Assembly: GCA_905236955.1 (NCBI GenBank)
Contig: CAJOQW010000142.1
Location: forward strand, 1-21,793
Direction: 5' to 3'
DNA: 21,793 nt
DNA from: an uncultured Bacteroidales bacterium
GTDB lineage: Bacteria; Bacteroidota; Bacteroidia; Bacteroidales; UBA932
The first letter of the stretch is position 1. The number at the start of each line of letters is the position of its first letter. Under the pieces are notes generated by a model. That model was not told where the DNA came from and made no database searches. It saw only the letters and a list, made by a program, of their open reading frames with translations. The position numbers and the translations under genes are program-made. Of the stretch, positions 14,943 to 21,793 are shown piece by piece.

Positions 14943-17900
14943 TCCGTCACGACAGCCTTTCCGGTAGCTGCGGAGACCATATTTTCCATCTTGGTCATCA
15001 TGTCCTTCGCGAGAGCCTCGTCACCGCCGGCCTTGAGGGCATCATTGAGATAATAGACGTAGTTCACGCACATCTCGAACTCGGACCTTGCGTACTCGTA
15101 GAAACTGATGTAGAACTTGGCGTTTCCAATAAGGCTTTCGCCGAGTTCGGCGCCGAGGGCGCGTGCCTTTTCGGGCCGGCCCAGTTTATAGTACTGCTCG
15201 ATCATCTTTATCACCATATAGTCGCTGCTCGAGAACCCGAGCGGGATTCCGCTGAGGGGATAGCGGTGCATGATCTCGCAGCACGTGTCGAGCATCTCCA
15301 GGGCCCTGTCGTCCTGGCCGGCATTCATGAACGCCTTGGCACAGCTTACGAACATCATCCTTATGGGCATGACACCCATGAAGGTGTAGTAGTTCTGGTA
15401 GTCGATGAAATAGTCGTCCTGCCGGAGGGCGTCCCACTTGTACACCTGTGTCATCAGGCGATACAGCTCGTCGGTCTGGACAAAACCGGGTTCGGTGCTG
15501 GACGGTCGGTTCTTTATGGGGATGAACTTGTAGGAGAACCCAGTGAACTCGAGATAATCCTTGATGCCTATGTTCAGGTCTCCGCCGTAGTTGAGCAGAT
15601 TGAGCGGCCTGGACCAGTCGTAGTTGCTGAGGAAGTCGAGCAGGAAGAGCTCGGGCTTGGTGAGATAATCCTTGCCGGAGGGGATTTCGATGACTATGGT
15701 ATCCTTCACCAGCGGGAGATATTCCTCCGATACTATCCCGCACTTGACGGCATTGGTCTTGTTGACGGGGATGGATATCTTGCGCGAGCAGATATAGTCC
15801 ACCTTGCGTCCGCTGCCGAGCTCGACCTTGAGCGAAGGATGGCGGAAAACGGCCATGACATCCTTTATGGGCATTACCTCGCTGCGGTTGTCGATGATGT
15901 AGATATATTCGTTGGTGCCGTACAAATACTGTTCGGGACCTACCGAGAGGGCCAGCGGCTTGCTCTCGTTGCAGGCCCACTTCATCTGGTCGATGTGCCA
16001 GTCGGTACCGAGGAGGGAGGTATTGGCTATGCGTACGTCGGTGCGGACATCCTCCACTTCCTGCGAGTACCAAAGAGGGAAGGTGTCGTTGTCGCCGTGT
16101 GTCACCAGCACACCCTGCGGGCCCACGGAATTAAGGTAATTGTAGCCCATTTCGGCAGCAGTCTTGCGGTGTGAGCGGTCGTGGTCGTCCCAGTTCTGGG
16201 CGGCCATTATCGCCGGCGCCAGAAGGCATACGACAGTCACAGCCGCGGCAACGGGGACATCTCCCTTGCCCTTGAGGGCTTCGCTTGTCCACTGGTACAG
16301 CGCCGCCACGGCAAGGCCGCACCAGATGCTGAAGAAGTAGAACGAACCCGCATATGCATAGTCGCGCTCTCGTACCTGGTAAGGCGGCTGGTTCAGATAC
16401 AGTACGATTGCTATGCCCGTCATGAAGAACATCAGGAAGGTGAGCCACGAGCCCCTCTTGTCGCGCCCGAACTGGAAGCACAGGCCCAGAAGGCCGAGCA
16501 GCAGGGGCAGGAAGAAGTAGTGGTTCTTGCCTCCGTTCTCCTTCAGGAGGGCCGGGGCGTCGGACTGGTCGCCGAGGCGCCAATTGTCGATGAACTTAAT
16601 GCCGCTCTCCCAGTTGCCGTAGAAGATGTCGCCGGGAGTGGGGCTGTGGACGTCGTTCTGGCGGCCGACGAAGTTCCACATGAAATAGCGCCAGTACATC
16701 CAACCGAGCTGGTAGTCGAAGAAATACGCCAGATTCGCACCCATCGTGGGCTTGGGAGCCTTTGCCCCGGAAACCTTGCGGCCCTTTCCATGGGTGTACG
16801 CCTCGTAGAACTGCGCGAAGCGCTCGTCCCCGGAGCCGTCGCTCCACATCCTGGGGAACAACATCTTGGATTCGGAGTCGTACTTGGCGCTGATAGGGCC
16901 GTCCACATGCCTGTACCTTCCGTCGAGGGGAGCCCAGTATTTGGTCTGCTTGAGTTCCCAGTCCGCACCGTAATACTGTCCGTAAAGGAGCGGGGTGCTG
17001 CCGTACTGCTCGCGGGAGAGATAACGCACCAGCGTGAATGCATTGTCCGGCTGATACTCGTTGGTCGGGGTCTTTGCGCAGGAACGGATGATGTCTATGC
17101 TGAAGATGGAGAACCCGATGATTATGGAAGTGAGGCACAGCAGCGCCGTGTTCCAGAAGAGCTTTTTCTTCCTGAGGGTGGCGAAAATGCCCCAGAAGCA
17201 AAGCACCAGTACCGCGACGAGGAAGAACGCTGCACCGCTGTTGTAGGGCAGTCCCAGGCTGTTTACGAAGAAGAGGTCGACGTATGCGGCCAGCTTCGGC
17301 AGGATGGGTATCATCACGAAATTGATGACTCCCAGGATGGCTGCTCCTATCACCAGTATCTTCACCAGTTCCCAGAAAGTGAAATGACGGTCCTCGTTCT
17401 TGCGGTAATAGTACATGAACACAAGCGCCGGGATGCAGAGAAGGTTGAGAAGATGCACGCCTATGCTCAATCCCATGAGGAAAGCAATGAGCACAATCCA
17501 CCTGTCGGCATGGGGTTCGTCGGCCACGTCATACCATTTCGTCATGGCCCAGAATACGGCGGCCGTGAACAGCGAAGACATGGCATATACTTCGCCCTCG
17601 ACCGCACTGAACCAGAAGGTGTCGGAGAAGCAATATACCAGGGCACCCACAAGGCCGGAGCCTATGATGGCCAGGGCCTGCCCCGGAGTTTGGCCCTTTC
17701 CGTCGCGCGGACGTACCAGCCGCTTGGCGAACCATACGATAGCCAGATACAGGAAAAGGATGGTGAGGGCGCTGCAAAGGGCGCTCATCACATTCACCGC
17801 TACAGCGGCTCCCTCCCCTTTCCCGAACATGGTGAACAGGCGGGCGAAAAGCTGGAAAGTGGGGTTTCCGGGGGGATGCCCCACCTCGAGTTTGTAAGAA

Positions 17901-18031
17901 GATGCTATGAACTCGCCGCAGTCCCAGAAGGATGCCGAAGGTTCTATGGTGGAAAGATAGGTGAAAGCGGACACGATAAAGGCGACCGCCCCGCCGATCA
18001 GCTTCCAGAGTTTGAATTTCTTGTCGGTCAT
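14939..18031 (-). CDS. DUF2723 multi-helix membrane protein (PMT-like glycosyltransferase fold)
   Basis: A 1030-residue integral membrane protein. The N-terminal half has about a dozen helices. The first loop holds TIEPSASFWDCGEFIASSYKLEVGHPPGNP (given in pieces: FWDCGEF at 35-41, VGHPPGNP at 50-57), the DUF2723 hallmark. An acidic loop after helix 1 recalls the catalytic region of protein O-mannosyltransferases and other GT-C enzymes. The C-terminal half is soluble, with a tail of helices resembling TPR repeats. The family is almost universal in Bacteroidota. A role as a GT-C glycosyltransferase is inferred from fold only; the donor and acceptor are unknown. The true start is the ATG at 18029-18031 (MTDKKFKLWKLIGG). 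An open frame extending upstream to 18397 is antisense to the SUI1 gene. Confidence 0.9.
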   Translation of the reverse strand: MTDKKFKLWKLIGGAVAFIVSAFTYLSTIEPSASFWDCGEFIASSYKLEVGHPPGNPTFQLFARLFTMFGKGEGAAVAVNVMSALCSALTILFLYLAIVWFAKRLVRPRDGKGQTPGQALAIIGSGLVGALVYCFSDTFWFSAVEGEVYAMSSLFTAAVFWAMTKWYDVADEPHADRWIVLIAFLMGLSIGVHLLNLLCIPALVFMYYYRKNEDRHFTFWELVKILVIGAAILGVINFVMIPILPKLAAYVDLFFVNSLGLPYNSGAAFFLVAVLVLCFWGIFATLRKKKLFWNTALLCLTSIIIGFSIFSIDIIRSCAKTPTNEYQPDNAFTLVRYLSREQYGSTPLLYGQYYGADWELKQTKYWAPLDGRYRHVDGPISAKYDSESKMLFPRMWSDGSGDERFAQFYEAYTHGKGRKVSGAKAPKPTMGANLAYFFDYQLGWMYWRYFMWNFVGRQNDVHSPTPGDIFYGNWESGIKFIDNWRLGDQSDAPALLKENGGKNHYFFLPLLLGLLGLCFQFGRDKRGSWLTFLMFFMTGIAIVLYLNQPPYQVRERDYAYAGSFYFFSIWCGLAVAALYQWTSEALKGKGDVPVAAAVTVVCLLAPAIMAAQNWDDHDRSHRKTAAEMGYNYLNSVGPQGVLVTHGDNDTFPLWYSQEVEDVRTDVRIANTSLLGTDWHIDQMKWACNESKPLALSVGPEQYLYGTNEYIYIIDNRSEVMPIKDVMAVFRHPSLKVELGSGRKVDYICSRKISIPVNKTNAVKCGIVSEEYLPLVKDTIVIEIPSGKDYLTKPELFLLDFLSNYDWSRPLNLLNYGGDLNIGIKDYLEFTGFSYKFIPIKNRPSSTEPGFVQTDELYRLMTQVYKWDALRQDDYFIDYQNYYTFMGVMPIRMMFVSCAKAFMNAGQDDRALEMLDTCCEIMHRYPLSGIPLGFSSSDYMVIKMIEQYYKLGRPEKARALGAELGESLIGNAKFYISFYEYARSEFEMCVNYVYYLNDALKAGGDEALAKDMMTKMENMVSAATGKAVVTD

Positions 18032-18037
18032 ATCTTG

Positions 18038-18045
18038 CAAAGTTA
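18038..18045 (-). promoter_or_regulatory. -7 element of the DUF2723 gene
   Basis: On the minus strand TAACTTTG matches TAnnTTTG perfectly and ends only 6 bp before the ATG, so the transcript would be nearly leaderless. A -33 box is not evident. Confidence 0.5.
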
Positions 18046-18059
18046 AGAAAAGAAAACCG

Positions 18060-18067
18060 TATCTTTG
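18060..18067 (+). promoter_or_regulatory. -7 element of the SUI1-DUF4271 unit
   Basis: TATCTTTG is a perfect -7 match, 18 bp upstream of the SUI1 ATG. CTTG at 18034-18037 could be a -33 box with a long 22-bp spacer. It overlaps the divergent DUF2723 promoter. Confidence 0.55.
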
Positions 18068-18085
18068 TAAAAAAATTACTTGCGC

Positions 18086-18430
18086 ATGTCCGACAACGAC
18101 TGGAAGAAAAGGCTCGGAGTGGTATACTCCACCGACCCCGACTTCAAATACACCACCGCCGCTATCGAAGAAGAGCCTACCCGCGAACCTTCGAAGCAGC
18201 GCCTCGTGGTCACGATCGACCGCAGGCAGCGGGCCGGCAAGCAGGTCACGCTCGTGAAAGGTTTCGTGGGCACCGCCGCCGACCTCGCGGCCCTGGGCAA
18301 GACACTCAAGGTCAAATGCGGAGTGGGCGGCACGGCCAAGGATGGTGAGATCACCGTCCAGGGAGACCTCCGCGACAAGGTCACCGCCATACTCCAAAGC
18401 CTCGGATACAACGCAAAACGCGGCAACTGA
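18086..18430 (+). CDS. SUI1/YciH-family translation initiation factor-like protein
   Basis: A 114-residue protein homologous to eukaryotic eIF1 (SUI1) and bacterial YciH. The SUI1 domain covers about 40-112: LVVTIDRRQRAGKQVTLVKG, then GTLKVKCGVGGTAKDGEI-like residues (LGKTLKVKCGVGGTAKDGE) and IQGD-type strand ITVQGDLRDKV. These include the basic beta-hairpin and the GVGGT turn. YciH influences start-site fidelity of initiation in E. coli; the role in Bacteroidota is not established. I chose the ATG at 18086; a TTG two codons earlier is less likely. The stop overlaps the next gene's ATG by one base, so translation may be coupled. Confidence 0.92.
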   Translation: MSDNDWKKRLGVVYSTDPDFKYTTAAIEEEPTREPSKQRLVVTIDRRQRAGKQVTLVKGFVGTAADLAALGKTLKVKCGVGGTAKDGEITVQGDLRDKVTAILQSLGYNAKRGN

Positions 18431-19128
18431 TGGATTTCGGCAATCTCCTCCTCCCCCGTTCCCCTGCCCAGGTCCCTTCCGGTTTTTGGGCGGAGGTCAC
18501 CGTCAACCGCATCCTCGTCGTGGTCGCCGTGGTACTCTCGATATTTGCGCTGCGCGACTTCTTCTCCCTCTGGCCGCTCCTTTCGGGCTGCCTTGTAAGG
18601 AGCAGGGGTAACGTGGAAATAGAGCACAGCGTAAGCCAGGCGCGCAACCGCAACCGCTGCGCTGCCGTCGGCGTATTCATCCTTTGCCTCCTTTCCGACA
18701 GGTATTCCCTCTACAATGCCGATTTCCTCAAGGCCATTCCCTCATGGTGGCGGGTGGCCTTCCAGGTTGGTGTTGCGGCCGCATTCCTGCTGCTGCGCCA
18801 GTTCGTGTATGTGCTTATCGACACGATAACCCGCACGAAGATGGACTCCGAGAACAGGATTGCCGCCCACAGGGCCCTGTACAATTACTTCCTGGCCGCA
18901 CTTCCGCTGCTTCTCGCAACGGTCGCCATCATGTGGATGTTCCATCTGCCGGATTCTTCCGTACGCTGGGCACTTTTGACCGAACTTGCTGTCGCTTTGA
19001 CCATTGCACTTATACGGGAAGGTCAGATTTTACGTTCGAAACACTCCGGTTTGCAAACATTTTTGTATCTTTGCGGGCTCGAATTGATACCCGTCGCCGC
19101 ACTGGTTCTTTCGGCGATGTTTTTGTAG
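18430..19128 (+). CDS. DUF4271 membrane protein
   Basis: A 232-residue inner-membrane protein with about six hydrophobic segments (near 26-46, 70-90, 105-130, 148-170, 175-195 and 210-230). The spacing of helices, the loop YVLIDTITRTKM and the C-terminal REGQILRSKHSGLQTFLYLCGLELIPVAAL match DUF4271, a family of unknown function found in Bacteroidota. As in many relatives it lies directly before the HemD homologue, 17 bp away. Its final codons carry a perfect promoter -7 box (19066-19073), so it may serve as promoter region for the downstream genes as well as coding sequence. No enzymatic motif is visible. Confidence 0.8.
   Translation: MDFGNLLLPRSPAQVPSGFWAEVTVNRILVVVAVVLSIFALRDFFSLWPLLSGCLVRSRGNVEIEHSVSQARNRNRCAAVGVFILCLLSDRYSLYNADFLKAIPSWWRVAFQVGVAAAFLLLRQFVYVLIDTITRTKMDSENRIAAHRALYNYFLAALPLLLATVAIMWMFHLPDSSVRWALLTELAVALTIALIREGQILRSKHSGLQTFLYLCGLELIPVAALVLSAMFL
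19066..19073 (+). promoter_or_regulatory. Intragenic -7 promoter element upstream of hemD
   Basis: TATCTTTG is a perfect match to the Bacteroidota -7 consensus, 72 bp upstream of the hemD ATG and inside the DUF4271 coding sequence. It spans the codons for Tyr-Leu-Cys in a locally AT-rich patch (leucines TTG and CTT) of an otherwise GC-rich gene. A TTTG at 19050-19053 is only 12 bp away, so no proper -33 is seen. Confidence 0.4.
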
Positions 19129-19130
19129 CA

Positions 19131-19136
19131 AAGGAG
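19131..19136 (+). promoter_or_regulatory. Strong Shine-Dalgarno sequence of hemD
   Basis: AAGGAG lies 9 bp before the hemD ATG. Most starts in this window, as in Bacteroidota generally, lack such a sequence, so it supports this start and suggests independent, efficient initiation. Confidence 0.5.
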
Positions 19137-19145
19137 TAGTAGAAC

Positions 19146-19880
19146 ATGAGAATATTGATATCCCAGAACGCACCTGCGAAGATGACCGCTTACGAGCCTC
19201 TCCGGGAAAAACACGGAGCAGACATCGAGTTCAGGCCGTTTTTCCAAATAGAACCGCTTACTTCACGCGAATTCCGCGAACAGCGCATAAATCTTCCCGA
19301 TTACACCGCGATAGTATTCTCGTCACGCCATGCGATAGACGCTTATTTCGCCCTCTGTGAAGAGCTCCGTTTCAAGGTTCCGGAAACCATGAAGTACTTC
19401 TGCACCACGGAGCTGGTCGCCAACTACCTCCAGAAGCACATAGTTTACCGCAAGCGCAAGATATTCTTCGGCGACGGCACTCCGCAGTCGGTGGTCGCCC
19501 TCATAGGTCCCAAGCACAAAGGAGAGAAATTCCTCATCACCAAGAACGAAGGCAACAGTGCGCATGTCATCACTTCGCTCTTCGACGACGCCGGGCTGGA
19601 TTATTCCGTGGCAGTCATGGTGAAAAGCGTCACCCAGGATATGCATGACCTCGACCTTCACTCCTTCGACATCGTAGTCCTCTACAATCCCGCCGACGTC
19701 AAGTCCCTGTTCGGGAATTTCCCGGACTTCAAGCAGGAAGCCGTCAAGTTCATTTCCTATGGCCGCAGCGTCGTAAAAACCATGGAAGAAGCCGGGCTGG
19801 AGATAGCCGTCAAGGCCCCGTCCCCCGAGGCTCCCTCCGCCGCAAAGGCCATAGAACTCTATCTCGAAAGCCTCAAATAG
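19146..19880 (+). CDS. hemD: Uroporphyrinogen-III synthase family protein
   Basis: A 244-residue protein with the two-domain HemD layout. It starts MRILISQNAP, has a first-domain motif DYTAIVFSSRHAIDAYF (near 52-68; HemD proteins have a similar 'F-S/T-S-xxA-V' stretch) and a second-domain DIVVLYNPADVKSLFG. HemD closes and isomerises hydroxymethylbilane to uroporphyrinogen III in tetrapyrrole synthesis. Sequence similarity within the family is always low, so the assignment rests on layout and on the conserved DUF4271-hemD-rnpA order of Bacteroidota. No other tetrapyrrole gene is here. Many gut Bacteroidales lack early heme synthesis, so the cellular role may differ from the textbook step. The stop directly abuts the rnpA ATG. 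Confidence 0.78.
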   Translation: MRILISQNAPAKMTAYEPLREKHGADIEFRPFFQIEPLTSREFREQRINLPDYTAIVFSSRHAIDAYFALCEELRFKVPETMKYFCTTELVANYLQKHIVYRKRKIFFGDGTPQSVVALIGPKHKGEKFLITKNEGNSAHVITSLFDDAGLDYSVAVMVKSVTQDMHDLDLHSFDIVVLYNPADVKSLFGNFPDFKQEAVKFISYGRSVVKTMEEAGLEIAVKAPSPEAPSAAKAIELYLESLK

Positions 19881-20237
19881 ATGCCAGTACTTCCCGCCGC
19901 CCATTCCCTCCCGAAAGAAGAAAGATTGCACGGCAAGAAGGACATATCGGCCCTCCTTGCAGAGGGCAAGTGGGGAACGGAAGGGTGCCTTCGCTACTGT
20001 TCCAAGCCCAATTCCCTGGAACACAGCCGCATAATGGTATCCGTACCGAAAAGGCTCTTCAAGCGGGCGGTCAAGCGCAACCTGCTCAAGAGGCGCATGC
20101 GCGAGGCCTACAGGCTGCAGAAACCTGCAGGCTGCCCCGGCAGGGATATCTTCCTCCAGTTCAACTCCCCCGAGGTCGCCGGCTTCCCCTCCATCATGGC
20201 CGACGTGCATACGGTCTTGGAAAGGATATCGAAATGA
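19881..20237 (+). CDS. rnpA: Ribonuclease P protein component
   Basis: A 118-residue basic protein that assists the RNase P RNA in 5' maturation of tRNA precursors. The RNR signature is clear at about 57-74 (KRLFKRAVKRNLLKRRMREA), followed by FLQFNSPEV and a C-terminal helix. It starts with ATG immediately after the hemD stop. Its own stop overlaps the yidD start (ATGA), the usual rnpA-yidD coupling. rpmH, normally upstream, and yidC, normally downstream, are absent; hemD and menG take those places. Confidence 0.94.
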   Translation: MPVLPAAHSLPKEERLHGKKDISALLAEGKWGTEGCLRYCSKPNSLEHSRIMVSVPKRLFKRAVKRNLLKRRMREAYRLQKPAGCPGRDIFLQFNSPEVAGFPSIMADVHTVLERISK

Positions 20238-20467
20238 GACTGACTTTAAAGCAGATACTCATCGCGCCTTTCCTGCTCCTGATACGATTCTACCAGAAGT
20301 TCATTTCGCCATATCTGCCCAAATCCTGCCGCTACACGCCCACATGTTCGCAATATGCGGTGGAAGCCCTCAAGAAATACGGGCTTTTCAAGGGCGGATG
20401 GCTGGCTTTCAGAAGGATCCTCCGCTGCCACCCCTGGGGCGGGAGCGGTTACGATCCGGTGCCGTAA
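20234..20467 (+). CDS. yidD: Membrane protein insertion efficiency factor
   Basis: A 77-residue small protein of the YidD (Haemolytic, DUF37) family. The amphipathic N-terminus (LKQILIAPFLLLIRFYQKFISPYL) precedes the signature PKSCRYTPTCSQYAVEAL, with three conserved cysteines, and RRILRCHPWGGSGYDPVP. It is thought to sit at the inner face of the membrane and to help YidC-dependent insertion. The start overlaps the rnpA stop by three bases; longer open frames upstream are rnpA read in another frame. Confidence 0.95.
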   Translation: MRLTLKQILIAPFLLLIRFYQKFISPYLPKSCRYTPTCSQYAVEALKKYGLFKGGWLAFRRILRCHPWGGSGYDPVP

Positions 20468-20468
20468 T

Positions 20469-21227
20469 ATGCCCCAAGCAAGAAAAATCCAGGAAATGTT
20501 CGACAGCATCGCACAGGAGTACGATGCCTTCAACCACATCACTTCCCTGGGGATCGACAAACTATGGCGCCGCCGCGCGCTGAAATACGTGAAAGGGCCG
20601 CGCGTGCTCGACGAGGCCTGCGGGACCGGCGACTTCAGCATCGCCGCAGGAGAGCATCTGGTCCGCCTGAGGAATGCATCCGAGACCGGCCGGGACGGAA
20701 CCCCGTGGTCGGTGACGGGGGTGGATATTTCCAGCGGGATGCTGGATGTCATGACCAGGAAGGTGTCCGAAGCCGGACTGGGAACCGCTTCGCTTGATGC
20801 CGACGGCCTTCCGCGCGACGGGATACGTGCCGAAGTAGGCGATTGCTGCTCACTCCGCTTTGCGAACGACACCTTCGACACCGTGACCGTCGCTTTCGGG
20901 GTGCGCAATTTCGAGGACCGTGAGAGGGCCCTGCGCGAAGTGATGCGGGTCCTGCGCCCGGGAGGGCGTTTCGTGATGCTCGAGCTCGGCATACCCGAAA
21001 ATGCAGTCGTCAGGTCGGTTTACAAGTTCTACTTCACCCGCATCATGCCGCTTGTCGGAGGCAGGATGTCGGGCAACAAGGCCGCCTACCGCTATCTTCC
21101 GGCGTCGGTGCTCAGTTTTCCCGGCAAGGAAAGATGGATGGCCGCCATGCGCGGGGCAGGATTCCGGAAAGTGACGCATCGCGCCCTGAGCCTCGGCATC
21201 TGCCGGCTGTACGTGGGGGAAAAGTAG
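20469..21227 (+). CDS. menG: Demethylmenaquinone methyltransferase (UbiE/MenG)
   Basis: A 252-residue SAM-dependent enzyme that methylates demethylmenaquinone in the last step of menaquinone synthesis. Visible family motifs are FDSIAQEYDAFNHITSLGIDKLWRR (split as AQEYDAFNH, 15-23, and SLGIDKLWRRRA, 26-37), SAM motif VLDEACGTGDFSI (46-58), VTGVDISSGML (82-92), VAFGVRNFED (141-150), MRVLRPGGRFVMLEL (159-173) and SVLSFPG near the end. Two segments rich in Gly, Arg and Asp (about 66-80 and 102-121) look like short insertions against typical UbiE. It starts one base after the yidD stop. menA is convergent 14 bp further on, so two menaquinone genes meet tail to tail. Menaquinone is the usual quinone of Bacteroidota. 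Confidence 0.94.
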   Translation: MPQARKIQEMFDSIAQEYDAFNHITSLGIDKLWRRRALKYVKGPRVLDEACGTGDFSIAAGEHLVRLRNASETGRDGTPWSVTGVDISSGMLDVMTRKVSEAGLGTASLDADGLPRDGIRAEVGDCCSLRFANDTFDTVTVAFGVRNFEDRERALREVMRVLRPGGRFVMLELGIPENAVVRSVYKFYFTRIMPLVGGRMSGNKAAYRYLPASVLSFPGKERWMAAMRGAGFRKVTHRALSLGICRLYVGEK

Positions 21228-21241
21228 CTTCCTCCCTACCT

Positions 21242-21793
21242 TTACCAGAGAAATGCCGTGAAGCCTATACCGGCAAGGATGGAGAAGAGGAACGAGGCCA
21301 TTACGAGCATGGGAAGGTATTTGTCCAGCGCACCTTCCTCGTGGGTCCAGACACCTCGCAAATGCATTGCGAAAAGGGGCAGGGTAAGGACGTAGAGCCA
21401 ATGCCGGATGTCCGGCGTACGCAGGAAGGTATATGCGATCATGCAGGCCCAGCCCAGCACTATGAGAATGGTTTCGTAGATGCGCGCCTTATGCACACCC
21501 AGCCTGATTGCCACCGTAACCCTGTTGGGAGCGTCGGTCTTGATGTCTCGTATATTGTTGGTATTCAGCACTCCGACGCTGAACAGCCCGATAGTCGTCG
21601 CAGGCAGCAGGAGCAGCCAGGAATGGAGTGTGTGGGCGCAGATGAAATACGACCCAAGTACGGTGACCAGGCCGAAGAAAACGTAAACATAGATATCTCC
21701 CAGCCCCCTGTAGCCGTAAGGATTGCGGCCCATGGTATAACGCATGGCCGCGATGATGGCGGCGGCCCCCAGCAGCAGGAGGCATATGCTCTC
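21242..21793 (-). CDS. menA: 1,4-dihydroxy-2-naphthoate polyprenyltransferase, C-terminal part (cut by the right edge)
   Basis: The last 183 codons of a UbiA-family membrane prenyltransferase, open to the right edge; the in-frame ATG at 21745 is internal because the coding frame continues with CLLLLGAAAIIAA. MGRNPYGYRGLGDIYVYVFFG and the second Asp-rich motif NNIRDIKTDAPNRVTVAIRLG are characteristic of MenA (split here as MGRNPYGYRGLGD and NNIRDIKTDAPNR). Several hydrophobic helices follow. MenA attaches the polyprenyl tail to 1,4-dihydroxy-2-naphthoate, giving demethylmenaquinone, the substrate of MenG encoded convergently 14 bp away. The first Asp-rich motif lies outside the window. Confidence 0.94.
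   Translation of the reverse strand, partial: ESICLLLLGAAAIIAAMRYTMGRNPYGYRGLGDIYVYVFFGLVTVLGSYFICAHTLHSWLLLLPATTIGLFSVGVLNTNNIRDIKTDAPNRVTVAIRLGVHKARIYETILIVLGWACMIAYTFLRTPDIRHWLYVLTLPLFAMHLRGVWTHEEGALDKYLPMLVMASFLFSILAGIGFTAFLW

Noticed and set aside
16181..18046. A 621-codon plus-strand open frame opposite the DUF2723 gene
   Set aside because: Rich in His, Glu and Gly as expected for an antisense frame, with no recognisable domain; the minus strand is a clear membrane protein.
18032..18397. A 122-residue N-terminal extension of the DUF2723 protein
   Set aside because: It is antisense to the SUI1 gene and crosses both promoters; MTDKKFKLWKLIGG at 18031 is the conserved family start.
20112..20135. 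CTGCAG...CTGCAG inverted repeat in rnpA
   Set aside because: It lies mid-gene in well-conserved coding sequence, has no T run and is short; chance is sufficient.
1..21793. tRNA, rRNA, riboswitch, insertion sequence, prophage or defence system
   Set aside because: Reading both strands I found no cloverleaf-like gene, transposase, integrase, terminal inverted repeats or nuclease/toxin motifs; intergenic gaps are all under 180 bp.

Overview
The window looks like chromosomal DNA of a GC-rich member of the Bacteroidales, probably uncultured or gut-associated. The evidence is a SusC/SusD/SusE-type glycan uptake system, a BACON-domain lipoprotein, a DUF2723 giant membrane protein, a DUF4271 protein, and promoters of the Bacteroidota type (TAnnTTTG at -7). 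No rRNA, tRNA, insertion sequence, prophage or CRISPR array is visible, and no gene-free stretch exceeds 300 bases.

Positions 1-9515 hold an accessory carbohydrate-utilisation locus read leftwards. A GPH/SLC45-type MFS sugar transporter is followed by SusC, SusD and a SusE/SusF-like lipoprotein with seven starch-binding-like repeats, then a strong terminator. Beyond it a second leftward unit begins with a BACON-domain lipoprotein that runs off the left edge. Divergently, at 9516-11650, lies a LytS-type histidine kinase overlapping a LytTR response regulator. No glycoside hydrolase is visible; the truncated BACON gene may be one.

The most interesting signal is regulatory. The promoters of the two leftward units (at about 350 and 9374) each carry a pair of GARACGRRNGG direct repeats spaced exactly 21 bp apart. 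Both pairs begin 62-63 bp upstream of the start codon. The 21-bp period, and the resemblance of the distal copies to the LytTR consensus on the other strand, suggest operators of the neighbouring LytTR regulator. That would be a glycan-uptake regulon run by a LytS/LytTR pair rather than by a SusR, hybrid two-component or ECF-sigma system.

Positions 11651-21793 are housekeeping: lgt, pgk, an RlmI-like rRNA methyltransferase, a DUF2723 membrane protein, a SUI1/YciH factor, DUF4271, hemD, rnpA, yidD, menG and, at the right edge, menA. These are packed tightly, with overlapping or abutting stop and start codons, shared divergent promoters, and a pair of hairpins with identical arms flanking lgt.
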